Positions 13,140 to 24,545 of a DNA stretch of 64,000 bases are shown here, piece after piece. Both the position numbers and the translations under genes were made by a program. This stretch comes from Dipteris shenzhenensis (lineage: Eukaryota > Polypodiophyta > Polypodiopsida > Gleicheniales). The stretch lies in assembly GCA_047967505.1 (NCBI GenBank), contig CM106538.1, one strand, 5' to 3'. Numbering within the stretch: the first letter of the stretch is position 1; each line of letters begins with the position of its first letter. The notes below the pieces were generated by a model. It worked only from the letters and a program-made list of their open reading frames with translations. It ran no database searches and was not told the DNA's origin.

Positions 13140-13440
13140 ACTCAAATGATCTATAAGTGTCCAAAGGCCACATGATAGGCTCAATGTGAGTCATGCATTA
13201 ATGATTCACACATCTCTATAAGGTCTCAAAGGGCACCTGAAAGGATCAAAGTGAGTCATGAATTAGTGACTACTATTACATATATATCCGAGCTTGAAAT
13301 ATATAACAATTCCAAGGACTATACCACGTGGTAGGAAGCCATAAATGAGGAGAATGATAATATCATACAAATTAAGACCTAGGAGTTAATATGTGATAGT
13401 ATTATCATACAAATAAGACTAGGGAGCTAGTAGATTTATC
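13140..13440 (+). repeat. Short diverged direct repeats
   Basis: Two roughly 75-bp units (about 13,150 and 13,220) share AAAGG-CACnTGA, AGTGAGTCATG and ATTA blocks. A second pair near 13,350 and 13,400 shares TATCATACAAAT-AAGAC-TAGG. These probably arose by local duplication within the inserted segment. Confidence 0.5.
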
Positions 13441-15146
13441 ATCAAGAAAGACCTCTATCAATTGACGAGTCTAAATGAACACTATCAAGTCAACTACTTC
13501 ATCATATGGATGTCAAAATTGCTTTTTTTAAAGTTTGAAACAACACCTTATGCTTAAAATTTGAAAATTGATAACATTTTTATGAAAAAGGATTTCATCA
13601 AATTATAATTTGTACTCAAAGCATGATGACAAAGGCAATATATATCTCATTACCTTATACATAAATGATGTCATCACTGGTAATAATAAGGAACTAATGA
13701 AACCAGTCAACAAGACCAAAACAAGCCTTTATGGAAGACCTTGGCTTTACATGTTAGTATTTGGGAAATTAGACCTGGGGAGACCAAGATAAAGCGTTCC
13801 TATCCCAACCCAAATATCTGAATGAAATCCTCAAATGGATTAAAATGGAGGATTGAAATAAACCAATGAATCCATGTGAAAATTTGTGAATAGGTAAAGG
13901 TAGACCTAGAGTAGATGGTATCTTATATAAGCAACTTGTAGGTAGCTTGATATATTTGACCACCACCAAAACAAACACAGCATATCCAATCAATGTAATA
14001 TCCCAATATTTGACTAATCCAAAGGCAAATACATTTGAAGGAAATGAGAAAATTCTTAGATATGCTAAATGAACTCTGAATCATGAGATCTAATGTAAAA
14101 GAAGCGACTTATGTGATTCAGTAGAATGCTTAGATGATAGAAGGTTGAATTTTTGATGTTGTTTCACATTGGGCATAGCCTTGTATCATGGAGCAGTAAG
14201 AAGAAAAGTACAATTGCTTTATCCTCTATGAAAGTTGAATGGAGATCATCCAATAATATAGCATATATGACTATTTGCTAGAGGAGAATCTCAAATGATA
14301 TTTGAATTATTCAAAAAGATCAAACTCGATTATTGATGAATAATCACAGCACTATTCAATTGATCAAGAATCCTATATTTTTATTTTTGGAACCAGCACA
14401 TTAGGTGCAACATCACTTTATCTATCATTTGATAGAAAAACAAGTGGATGATATACTTACCAAACCTCTTGCTAGGATTAAGACAAGCTTTTCAACCAGC
14501 AGACATGAAGACTAATACATTATTAATCAAGAGAGAGTGTTGTAAAAGTGATGAACTATGAAGTTAGCTCATTAAATTATCCCTTAAACATTGAAGTGTC
14601 CATTACAACATCTCCAACTACATGAGATGTTAGTACTAGGCTTGGAGAAGATGCATCTAGAGACATTATTGAATCAATGAACATTTGCAATGTAGCTTGT
14701 AGGTCCCATGCCTATACACTTCCTTTCATCGTAAGTGATGTGCAATGTACTCTATAATATTGCATTGCAGAGATTAGTAATGCATACATCGTAGAGAGAA
14801 ATAGCATGCTTGTAACCTTCAATAGCAAGTCAATTATTGTGCTTTGACTCTACAAGTTTTGTCCGAGACGAAGCAACACTATCCATATTATACTCCTTCT
14901 GAAATAAACATGTTCATGTATATTCATTAAGATAGTCATGCTAATATCAATGGACTTGAAAAGGATATTAAACATAGCTGAGGTATGATTTCCCCCCAAT
15001 GAGACAATATATGGTGGAATCAATTATGATAGTTGTCCATGCAAGGACTATTATGATCCAAACCTTGCCAGTGGCCCACCATGCACGTAGGCATCTAGTT
15101 TGAGTTGATGCATCATCCTTTGATGTCGAAATCTAACATTTCTCAC

Positions 15147-15272
15147 ACAAGTGCTTGTGTTTGAATCAAAATTGAAGAATGACATGGTTCTCTATATGCT
15201 TATTCAAACATAAGTGCTTGTGTTTGAATCTAAATTGAAGAATGGCATACTTCTTTATATGCTTATTTAAAC
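15147..15272 (+). repeat. 63-bp tandem duplication
   Basis: AAGTGCTTGTGTTTGAATC recurs at 15,149 and 15,212. Each copy is followed by an AAATTGAAGAATG block and TATATGCTTATT. A few substitutions separate the copies. Confidence 0.8.
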
Positions 15273-15519
15273 TTTATTTTCTATGAAACAAGGAAAAATG
15301 TCCTTTTCCTTCTTATTATTTTGTCCTCCACTCAAAAAACCTCACATATTGCCATCATCTAGTTAGACCCTGCCTCATCAACTAGCTTGAACCTGAAGAA
15401 ATTTACAGGTTGAAAGCCATTCTCCACCCTAACATGGTTAAGATTTGCCAAAACATTTCTTGGGAAATTTGGTCCTCTTCTTTAATCTCATTTCCAATCC
15501 CATGAAAAACCAACATTTG

Positions 15520-15790
15520 TGGACTCGAGCGTATCTCGATGCATGCCAATATTGTTTTCTTTAGAAAATGCATACGTAGACCTATTTATGGGACAAGCTT
15601 TGGCACTAGTCATGGCCCTAGTGACATAGAGGCATAGTGCACACCAACACTTGTCCCATTAAGAACATGGATCCATGGATTCGACCTTACCATAGTGAAA
15701 ATTAATCAATTGAGGCTATGGTAAAAAAAGGCATACGCACCCTAAAATAAGTAAGGTCTCGCAAGTGCCAAAATTTTATAATTCAATACA
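15520..15790 (-). repeat. Single inverted copy of the ~330-bp satellite unit found at 45 kb
   Basis: Blocks such as GCATGCCAATA, TTTATGGGACAAG, a GACCTTACCATA stretch, TATGGTAAAA and GCACC occur here in the same order as in the reverse complement of the tandem unit at about 45,600-45,930. Spacing is similar and divergence is moderate. Confidence 0.6.
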
Positions 15791-16329
15791 AATCATCATT
15801 TTATGAACTCTATCAAGAATTGAAATTGAAGAAAAGTTATTTTTTAAAAGGAAATTTTTAAATTAAGAAAATATATATTTTAATACAATTTTCAATGAAA
15901 ATAGCAACATAAATTTTGATAGTAATATCAATGGTAATATTGATGTTATGTAAATATTTATGCTATGTAGGTTTAAAAAACTATGCTAAATCCCGTCGAT
16001 TTCTTGTAAATCTTTGAAGCAAACAATCCCCTTACTCTCATCCATACAAACCTTGCTCCTAGCTTTTCCCTCACTTCCTACTTCAGAGACACACCTACAC
16101 TGAGTAAGGAGACACACATACACTGAGTGAGGAGACACATTATACATTCCAAAATCAAAGTTAAAGCAAGATCACCATGTGAGTTTTGTGCTTTTAATTT
16201 GCATTCTTTTTCCAAATTCTTGGTTTAGGGGTCTCTTTGCTTCATTTTTGCATGAAGAAAAAGAGGGGGAGAAAGATTCATGAAGAAGAGAAGGGAAGGG
16301 AGCAGAATCTTGAAAGGGGAGAGGATGGC

Positions 16330-17250
16330 TCCTCTCCTTCCTATTCTCTCCTTCATGATTGATCTGTCCCATTCTTATCCCCTCTTTATGCCCTTCCTCT
16401 ATTCCCTTCCCCTTCCCCTTCCCTTCCTTCCATCCTTTCTCCCTTTCCCTTCCCATCCCTTCCAAAATCCATCCCTTCGCCGTTCCCTTCCCCTTCAACC
16501 ACTTCCCACATGTATATTTTTTCTCTTCTTAAAATTGTAGGAAATGTTCAAATGTTTGAGTTTTGGGAGCTAATTTCATTGATTTCCCCATCTATTTCTA
16601 AAGTTTTGGAAACTTCCATTGTTCTTTTCTAACTCCTTATCTCTTTTCTCATGCACAAAAGGTAAGAATGGTTTTTTGCCATGACATTTTCAAAGGATGT
16701 TTGCTTTCTCTCTTGAAGTTTCTTTGATCTTTCAAGTGTTGCTTTCGCTCTTTTTTTCCATGTTTTTAGTGTTGTTTTCCCTCTCTCTTTTTTCACAAAA
16801 GATTGTGCTTTTGTTTTGTATGCTTCACAAGACACTATCCTTTCTTTTAAAAAAACGGGTTTGGGTTTAGGCTTCCTCCCTTTATCCTGCCATTCCCATT
16901 ATCCCATACTCAGATCCCCTCTATATTATCCTTTTCCCTTTCCTATATCATATCTCTATCTCTTTTTTATCCCCTCCATATCTATTTGCAAACATATTCA
17001 TAGATTTTATGCTCCTGTATCCCCCTCTCCATCTCTCCATCCCCCTCTTCCCCCCTCTATCCCGTTCATAAGTTCATTCCATCTCTCATATTTGTCCACT
17101 CTCTCCTTAATCTTGCATCTCATGCATCCATCCAATCCATCTTGTCTCCTATTCTCCTCACAAATTCAGCCCATCCTTGATATTGAGACCCCTCTCTTCT
17201 TTATCCATCGTTCATCTCCTCTCATGCATCCATCCTATCCATCATGTCCT
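16330..17250 (+). repeat. Long pyrimidine-rich tract
   Basis: The plus strand is dominated by C and T (runs such as CCCTTCCCCTTCCC near 16,405 and TCCCCCTCTTCCCCCC near 17,040). The long open frames it creates on either strand are composition effects without domain content. Confidence 0.7.
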
Positions 17251-18336
17251 ATTTCCCTCATAAAGTGAACCCATCCTTCATATAGTTTATGCTTCATTTT
17301 TAGGCTTCAAATTTATGGAGTGTCCAAAATCTCACCAAACTTCCTTGGATCCTATTTCTTTATAATACAAGACATGGATTCCTTGCTATCTCATTTCCGA
17401 GCCCACATAGAATCCATCTTGAGAGAAATACTTTGCAATGCGCAAAAGATGACACAACATACTGTAAGAACCTATGGAGAGAGTAAGAGAGCCAAAATAT
17501 GTCCAAGTTAAGCCATGTAGAGGGTATCATGATGAATATTGAAGGCTTCATGGATCATGGATATATTATTCAAGAAGAGCACAATTGGATTCGTGAAGCC
17601 ATAGAAGAGGGTGCTGAGAGATGACCCTCCAAGTGATGACAATGACAACCCTAGTGATAGTGGTAGCAATGTTACCTATGAATCTATATATTTTAGAGTC
17701 TTTTGTAGCATTACTTTTTAGAAATCATGGGGGTTTTAGAATGTCTCTTATCTTCCTCTTTGTGTTTTGGAAGGTTTTCTGGTATTCAATATATATTGCA
17801 CAATGTTTTGTAGTTTTACATTAACTAGCTATTCAACTAATATTTTTTGACTAATTAGTTGTGAAAACCTATTGTTAGCCATGCACCATATTGTTTTGAA
17901 TTAGTATTACTTAATGAATACCTAACTTATTGTGGGACTAGGTAGTTAGTCCTACTATTAACTTCTATCTTTGCAATAGCTTCACTAGCTAACTTTGCAC
18001 TAGTCAGTTTTGAAATAAGTTGGCTTTCCATTAACTAATTACGTGTGTTAACAATAGTTTGTGGTTGTTAGTACTATTTAGCTCTACACCAGTCTATTGT
18101 GGGACTAGTTAGCTATGCATTAAGTAGGTATGTTTGCATTGGTTAGCTCTATACAACTTTATCACTTACAAGTGCACTACTTAGCTATCCCTACAATAGC
18201 ATTTTCTTCATGCGTTCCTTTTAACTAATTTTGTGCTTCCTCTTGATGCAGGTTGAGATTTTCCTTAATTTCAAAAGAGACTATCCAGATATGTAAATAC
18301 AATAATGCTCGTTTGAGCTCTTGAACTTTTTTCTGT

Positions 18337-19455
18337 ATGAAAAGTGAAGGATGGTGTTGTGTTCAATATATGCAAATGTTAAATATGAAGGAAGCTCTTG
18401 CCAAAATACGGCATGCCCATGCCCAATTTCATGGGCAAACATGTCATTGCAAGTGCACTACATGTGGAAGTAAAAATGATTCTAAACAACCTGTTTGCTT
18501 AGCCCTTCAAAAACCAAAACTTAGTATTACATCATTATGTGAAACTATCTTATGTGAGAAGCATAGGAGATGCATGTACGACTCTTTAACATGCATCTTT
18601 GGGAGTTTTCGCAATTGTGGACCAACTAGAGTGCAATAGTGTTGACTTAAAATTACTGCGATAGGTCATTATGTTTCAGTCAAGCTATTCAACGATATTG
18701 AAGTGGAGCTAAAGGGAAAATGCAAGAAGAATACTAGCCAAGACAAGCAGAATATTGACATATAAACAAAGAAAGGGAATGTTCTTATGAACAAGAAGAT
18801 GAATTACGATGCACTATTGCAATTACTCAATACCCATCTTTGGAAATTCATACAACATAATGTCGTATACAAATGGTAGGCCGATTAAATAAAAAGAGTA
18901 TGTGTTAATGGTTCCACTAGGGTGTGGTTGTATCAATGGTTGACTTTGCAGAGAACTATACACGTTCAAAGAATAGAATAAATTTCAATCCGTGCATTGG
19001 TAATTATGACAAGTTACCATTTTTGTTCACATCTCATATAACCCAGCATGGATGAGATGTGCAGAAGACCTTACATTTCTTCATTTTAGATTCTAGGTTC
19101 CGTGATACTCTTTTTGTTCAACATTGCTCTATGTTACATTATGGATGGCTACAGGACTGATGGTGCTACCTCATAGTTCAATGCTAAAAGGCCATTCTAC
19201 TTTGTGAAGAAATATGCAAGACTCACATGCATGAATATGACCTGGAATTTCTTTGGTTCTGGACATGGTAAGGGTGAGCATGAAGAAACTTTAACACATG
19301 ATCAATTGAAGATGGGTGGGGAAAATTTACACTATGCTACAGATGTTGTGGCCTTCTTGAGAGCTAACTTGTCCCACAATGCTAATCTAGCTATGCATCA
19401 AAAAGACAGATGTGGCAAAACTATTTTGGGAGATAAAAGATGGCAAGGTTTATAG
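18337..19455 (+). pseudogene. Decayed RNase H-like (DDE-type) protein gene, HGKGEH family
   Basis: Three consecutive pieces in shifting plus frames look like one protein. (1) 18,337-18,639 has several Cys pairs (CHCKCTTC, ILCEKH...C, CG), like a zinc-binding region. (2) From 18,939 it reads VDFAENYTRSKNRINF. (3) 19,141-19,455 reads DGYRTDGATS-stop-FNAKRPF, then WNFFGSGHGKGEHE, then LHYATDVVAFLRANLS. I recall the phrases DFAENY, DGAxxQFK and WNFFGSGHGKGEHD from large uncharacterised protein families in spore-bearing plants. The Asp at 19,159-19,161 and the Glu at 19,276-19,278 are 38 residues apart, as in many DDE transposases. The TAG at 19,174-19,176 and the frameshifts show it is dead. It may be a second, older copy of the kind of element described next door. 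Confidence 0.5.
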
Positions 19456-19832
19456 ATCCACTATATGGGATTGTAAACCCAATTGTGGGACTAGCTCCTT
19501 GCATAATTCAAGGGTATTTAGAAGAGAATGGAAGGCAAGTTGAACAAGGAGCCTCTCATGCTATTGCAATGCTTGCATGCAAAATGAGTCGAACAGATGC
19601 ATGAACAAATCAGATGTTAGGCCATGGATCTATCAAACACTCATACCCATTCTAGATGAAAGTGAGGAGGAAGAAGAATAGGAGATTTCTCAATATGAAG
19701 AGACCTTAGAGTGGATGATAATTTTTCTATTAATGTTAAGCTAGGAAACAAAGAAGGTATTGTCTTCTATCTTATAAATTGCACTAAAAACACCATATTA
19801 GAGAATTTGGGAAAATCCTGATAATTTGGGAA

Positions 19833-20132
19833 TTTTTGAGGGGTTGTAATTATGTAACATTCAATGTTTTTCATTGATTTTTCCCATAGATTTGGCAGTC
19901 CATCCAAATCTCACAAATGTGCATGGTTTGCATCAACATAAATAAAATGTCAAATATTGAGGTTTCAACCAATGCATGGTAGTTTTTGAGGGGTTGCAAT
20001 TACAATGCATTGAGTGCACTCCATTGACTTTCTCATTGGATTTGGCCGTGTATATGAAACTCACAGTTTGGAGTGTGAATGTTCTGCATTAGCCGAGAAA
20101 AAAACATCATATGTTTGAGTTCAACGAAGCAT
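19833..20132 (+). repeat. Two diverged ~150-bp direct repeats
   Basis: The block TTTTTGAGGGGTTG(T/C)AATTA starts at 19,833 and again at 19,983. It is followed in both copies by an ATT-CA...CATTGA-TTT-CC-AT stretch and GATTTGGC. It lies just downstream of the 3' end of the minus-strand gene and could be part of an element end. Confidence 0.6.
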
Positions 20133-20379
20133 TGTTTGTCTCTTCTCGAAAAAAGGTGGTGTTCAAAAACACCATTTTAGTTTAGTTGGAGAAAAAGTAA
20201 GAATGCAACACTAGTCCTTGATATTTTGTCAAGTGTGCAGAACTTGCAACCACAAAGCAATGGTCTACAAACAAAAAAGATAAAGAAAAAAGATCAATGT
20301 CATACCTTCCAAATATTTGTCAGTATTCAATTAAATTATCGTTTTGCAAGGAAAAAAAAGTCAAGCTTTTCAAGTACCT

Positions 20380-23300
20380 TCACTCCATTGTGGAGTCAAC
20401 ATCAGAGTTGGAATCTGTACTATGAGACAAACTAGATAAAGCTCGCTTGCATGCAATGGTTGGTATCTTCACCTTGATGGGGAGGTTGCTACTCTTTGAG
20501 GAAACCTTCTTTAAGAGGTTACCTTTTAGAACCCATGACCATACAATAGCATCAACAGATTCCCAACGTGGAGGATCACCTTTATTGCACATCCAAATCT
20601 TGTTCCAACAATCTGCATACACCTCCTTAATTTGTGCATTGCGTCTTTTGCATATAGGTGCCCAATATTGTATGAAAACCTTCTTGAAATTTTTAGATTT
20701 ATTATCCTTTTGTACATCAGTTTGAGCAATGCCTAGCCAAATTGGGTAAATTTTTTCTGCTGGTCGGACCAAAAGAAAGTGTCCTTTTTGTACATCAATC
20801 ATTGGATCAAATGATTGTTTTGGCTTTTTCCTTTGAGGTCCACAATAGTGATCATTCAACTCTTCAATTCCTTGAAACTCATCGTTTTCATTATCAACTA
20901 CTCGCACACAATCAATATGTTGCGTCTTTGGCCAAAATCTCTCGTACATGCCCTCTACACTATTGTTTGGTTTATGAAGCTCATCAATCATGTTCTTCTA
21001 GTACTTCACTACCGGCTTGTAAAACTTTGTGAAAGATGCTTCTGGACCTTACTGGTGTGCCCATTTTTCCCAAAAGTGTACATACTCCTTGATACCAACT
21101 ATCACATGTGAGTGATCCTTCACATACTCGAACATGGGTACACAAGGTGGCTCTCCACTTGGTAGCATTGGATGACCATTCGGATGTCTCTTCCACAACT
21201 CAATGCCACCTTCACTTGGTTGCCAATCTAATGATCGTGGATGCACTTTATATTGCATGATAGGAACTTCATTTCACATAAAGAACCGAAATTGGAGAGG
21301 CTTTGAGTGTCCCACTAAAGCATCTTGCCCATCGCATAGGCATCCATCAACATAGCTCTTGAAATCAGGGACTTCCGTTACCAAAAATGGCATTGGAGAA
21401 GACTCCTCACATTGTCTAAAAGTATCCATGAGATGTGCAAATGTCAATGTTTGGCTAGTTCTTAACCTCTCTGAAAACCTGCTGAACATTGCATCAATAT
21501 CCTCATGTGTATGCCCAACCATCAAGAATCCCAATTGAATTGACTTGAAAATCCCTCGAGCAACAAGTAATGATAGGTAAGCAAACAAGTACCTATTCTT
21601 GTTTTCAGAACCACAATTATCCAACTGCAACAATAGGTGTTCGGGTAGCTTCTTATAAGGATTTTCTTGATGGGAACTTCCAATTCCAAGGTCTTTGAAT
21701 GTTCCACCCACTGATCCAAGATGAAGTTGTTGCTTTTCATTAGAAACATAGTGAGAATCCAATGCTTCTCTTGAGGTTAGTGCATTTAGCAGAGCGTTAT
21801 CAGACCTTGGCATCCCATTATGTACCAAATCTCCAAGTGCATGGTTATCAAATCTTTCAAGATTTCTCAAACACAAAGCCAATGAACCGATTGTGAAGTT
21901 AGGATCTGATGGCCACAAGGATAAAGAAAAGTGACCATAACGTCCTTGACCATGTCCATGTGTTATCATGCCAGTCAAAGCCACTGGGAGCTGAAAGGAT
22001 TTGTCTGTGTCCTTTGAACGATTGCATAATCTAGGGATGGCTGTCTTCTTTTGGTCCATCTTATCATGGATAATGCACAAGTATGTCTAAGGATACATTT
22101 CAAAAAATCTGTGCCAAGTGTAGTACACATTTCTACAACTTTTTTGCTGTAACATGTGCTTTCTTCTATCTTCCATCAACTTATTACGTTCATTTTGGCA
22201 TTTTGTCGCTGCAAGCTGAGCCTTGATTGCACTACATAAACCACACTTAGAGAATTCACTTGTTTTTGACAAAGTTACATGCTTGAATTCAGAGTTCCAT
22301 ATATGGTTGAATGTGGAAGTTGACATCTCCTTACAACCCAAACTATGCTTTAATTGCATGTTAACCTCATAGAGAATATCAACCTGCTTGTATACATCCG
22401 GTATCACCAGCTGTGTTTCCCTTGATCCATCCTAAAGTGTTCTACTTTTGTGTGGCATACACTCAGAATTGTTATCCACAAAATCTTGGATTATGGCTCT
22501 ACCCAGTTCTGTGTGGTCCCAACCTCTCCGCACGATTCCTTTATTACCATGCATGCACCTTCGTATACCAATTTCAAATTGCTCCCTGTATCGATAAAAT
22601 GTTGTTTTTGGAATACCATGCATTTCATACCATGCTCTACAACAAACTTGAATACCATTCAATGAAAAGACATATTTGAACTGCCCATTGTCATCTTTTC
22701 GACAAGCAACCCCAAGAGTGTCATATACATAATTGGTGTGAGCCTCCAAACTTTGGCCCCAATACTCTATGCGTAATTTGGATATCATTTGACGATCAGC
22801 AAATTGACAACAATTTTGTTTACAACAATCAATCATAGATACTTTTGTGATTGCATCCCTTGTGAGTCTAGATGATGCTAATGGCATGCCATGTTTTTTA
22901 GCTTTCCTCTTTATCATGCAGTAATGCCTCTTTTTTGTGGATTTTTCATTTGGGTCCTCATCTTCCATGTGCTTTTGCCTAGAACCACTTGGAAAATTCA
23001 TGGTGTCATCGATTTTTAATGAAGTTCCATCTAAAAAGGTTATTTGTGCAATGGGCCATTTTATTAAGTGGATGGTATCGATGCCTGATACATCACTATG
23101 ATACTTTTCAATTCCCACACCCAGATTACCTTCACCAAGCATCTCAAAGTTTATAGGTTCAAATGGGTAGACATACAAAACAACACCCTCAGCAATGCTC
23201 TTTGTTTTCTGCTCATCCCATATTAAAACTTTCTTGTCCTTCCATGATTCTTGAATGGAAAACTCATCATATTCACATAGAGGTTCAACATCAATGGTAT

Positions 23301-23600
23301 CTGATGTTATATCATTCATTGGTAAAATAGCTACATTGACATTGTCCACACAACTCATTGATCGTGCTTTCCAACAAACAAGACTACCCAAAGCCTCATA
23401 GACTAAGAATGCATCCATTGTAGGAAATGGAAGAAGTGCACTTTCATCCATACAAATATCGATCGCCACTGATACATTGTTTTCTCCCAAGGGCACACCT
23501 TGGCACATGTCATCATGTGATGTAGAGAATATTGTCCCAATGGCAACAATCTTTCCACTGACAAGCAAGTTGACTTTAACCCCCACTTTCAATGTGGCAC
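20380..23600 (-). pseudogene. DUF8039/DUF7869-like protein with candidate DD38E (RNase H-fold) triad, five in-frame stops
   Basis: One uninterrupted minus-strand frame of about 1,070 codons; only point stops break it (TAG 22,432-22,434; TAG 22,087-22,089; TGA 21,274-21,276; TAA 21,049-21,051; TAG 20,998-21,000). The N-terminal part (23,600-23,355; VKVNLLVSGKIVAIGTIF...ALLPFP...EALGSLVCW) resembles DUF8039, known from plant transposon-related proteins. A Cys pair (CGLC, near 22,240) precedes the DUF7869-like core: HDKMDQKK (D at 22,056), LLLQLDNCGSENKNR (D at 21,621) and GHTHEDIDAMFSRFS (E at 21,504). The last two acidic residues are 38 residues apart, the spacing of a DDE transposase. The first codons (ATGTATGCAGGT) look like an intron end (GCAG before 23,600), so a 5' exon is missing, perhaps ending at the AAG/GTGAG donor near 24,769; frames there are not clean. 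It is divergent from the ParB-like gene. Confidence 0.6.
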
Positions 23601-23649
23601 CTGCATACATAACATTTGTTATAGTTCAATATTGATATCTGATGGTGTG

Positions 23650-24430
23650 ACTTAGGATTTACAAGATTTCACTACACAACCAAATCTTCCTAAACCTTGG
23701 TGCTTTGAATTTTAGCCAGCAAAATCTGGCTACATGGCCAAATCTTCACAGACCATGGTGCTTTGAAAGGGAGATAGCAAGATTTGTCTACACAACCAAA
23801 TCTCTCGAGACACTGTTGCTCTCAAGAAACCATCAAGATTTATCCACACAACCAAATCTACTTAGATCTTGGTGGTTTGAAAGAAGCCAAATCTCCACAT
23901 ACCCTGGTGCTTTCAAAGAAGCCCACAAGATTCGGCCACATGGTCAAATCTCCCCATACCTTGGTGCTTTGAAAGGAGCCAACAAGAGTTGGCCACATGG
24001 CCAAATCTCTAAGACACTAATGCTTTGAAAGAAGCAATAAGATTTGGCCACATGGCCAAATCTACTCAGGCCTTGGTGCTTTCAAAGAAGCTAGCAAGAT
24101 TTGGATGCATGGCTAAATCCTTCGAGACTTGGTGACTTCTTTCAAAGCACTGAGAAGATTTGGTTGTGGCATTCTTTCAAACTTGGGGAGATTTGGTCAT
24201 GTGGCCAAATCTTGTAGGCTTCTTTCAAAGCACTAGGGTATGGGGAATTTTGGCCGTGCAACCAAATCTTGCATGCTTCTTTCAAATGACCAGGTTCTGG
24301 GAGATTTGGCCGTGTGGCCGAATCTTTCAAAGCACCAGCGTTTGGGAAAATTTTGGCATGCTGCCAAATGTTGCTAGCTTCTTTCAAATCAGTAGGAAGA
24401 TTTGGCCACATGGCCAAATCTTCAAACATT
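23650..24430. repeat. Palindrome array A (AGATTTGGCC-n4-GGCCAAATCT)
   Basis: About 13 copies, spaced 50-60 bp, of an inverted repeat with 10-bp arms and a 4-bp centre (mostly ACAT, ACAC or GTGT). Between them lies a conserved linker, CCTTGGTGCTTTGAAAGAAGC. Linkers run forward to about 24,120 and then in the opposite sense (GCTTCTTTCAAAGCACC), so the array itself contains an inversion point. It lies directly upstream of the minus-strand gene's first visible exon, within its probable first intron. Open frames across it are by-products of the repeat. Confidence 0.85.
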
Positions 24431-24545
24431 CAAACGTTAAATTTAATTTTAAATTTTAAAATTTAAAGTTCAAAATTCAAAATTTAAATTTTAAATTTTA
24501 AAATTCAAATTTCAAGTTTCAAGTTTCAAATTTTGAAATTAGTAT
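24431..24545. repeat. AT-rich AAATTT-type tract flanking array A
   Basis: Short overlapping words such as AAATTTTAAA, TTCAAAATTC and TTCAAGTTTC fill this stretch. A matching tract in reverse orientation flanks array B (26,085-26,235). Confidence 0.75.

Larger units (their letters stand above)
9860..14537 (+). pseudogene. Degenerate Ty1/copia element (gag-pol), interrupted
   Basis: Domain traces appear in copia order. Gag begins with a LDGTNYGIWKFKLENIL-like segment near 9,870 and continues with WKCFQTTYEDASTQK near 10,070. A broken zinc knuckle (CFYYGKH) lies near 10,500, and a protease-like DSWIIDF near 10,650. Integrase core traces include LIKDKYDTL...FKELIAMVEDQIGKHVK near 11,250-11,330, followed by MLKEHNIPNYLWDTT at 11,661. 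RT starts at HHMDVKIAFF near 13,500 and includes ITLYINDV (the YVDD region) near 13,645. RNase H traces include GSLIYLTTTKTNTAY near 13,945 and VDDILTKPL near 14,450. A purine run then meets TGTTGTAAAAG at about 14,538, the likely 3' LTR start. Dozens of stops and frame changes make it an old copy. A foreign LINE-like segment sits between integrase and RT. Confidence 0.75.
14538..18240. other. AT-rich, repeat-bearing non-coding region
   Basis: No gene is supported. It begins with the presumed 3' LTR of the copia remnant, whose right end I could not fix. It also holds a 63-bp duplication (15,147-15,272), a segment homologous to the 45-kb satellite (15,520-15,790), AT-rich sequence with TAATATCAATG/CATTGATATTA-type motifs (15,840-15,970), a pyrimidine-rich tract (16,330-17,250), and degenerate TTAGCTA/ACTAGTTAG motifs (17,820-18,190). 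Confidence 0.5.

Noticed and set aside
14538-14612. 75-bp miniature LTR bounded by TGTTGTAA and TTACAACA
   Set aside because: Far too short for an LTR and without a partner copy; the inverted ends are probably coincidental.
23705-24459. Open frames across array A (WPHGQIS-type repeats)
   Set aside because: They exist in several frames and both strands because the repeat unit lacks stops; no domain, and they follow the repeat period.
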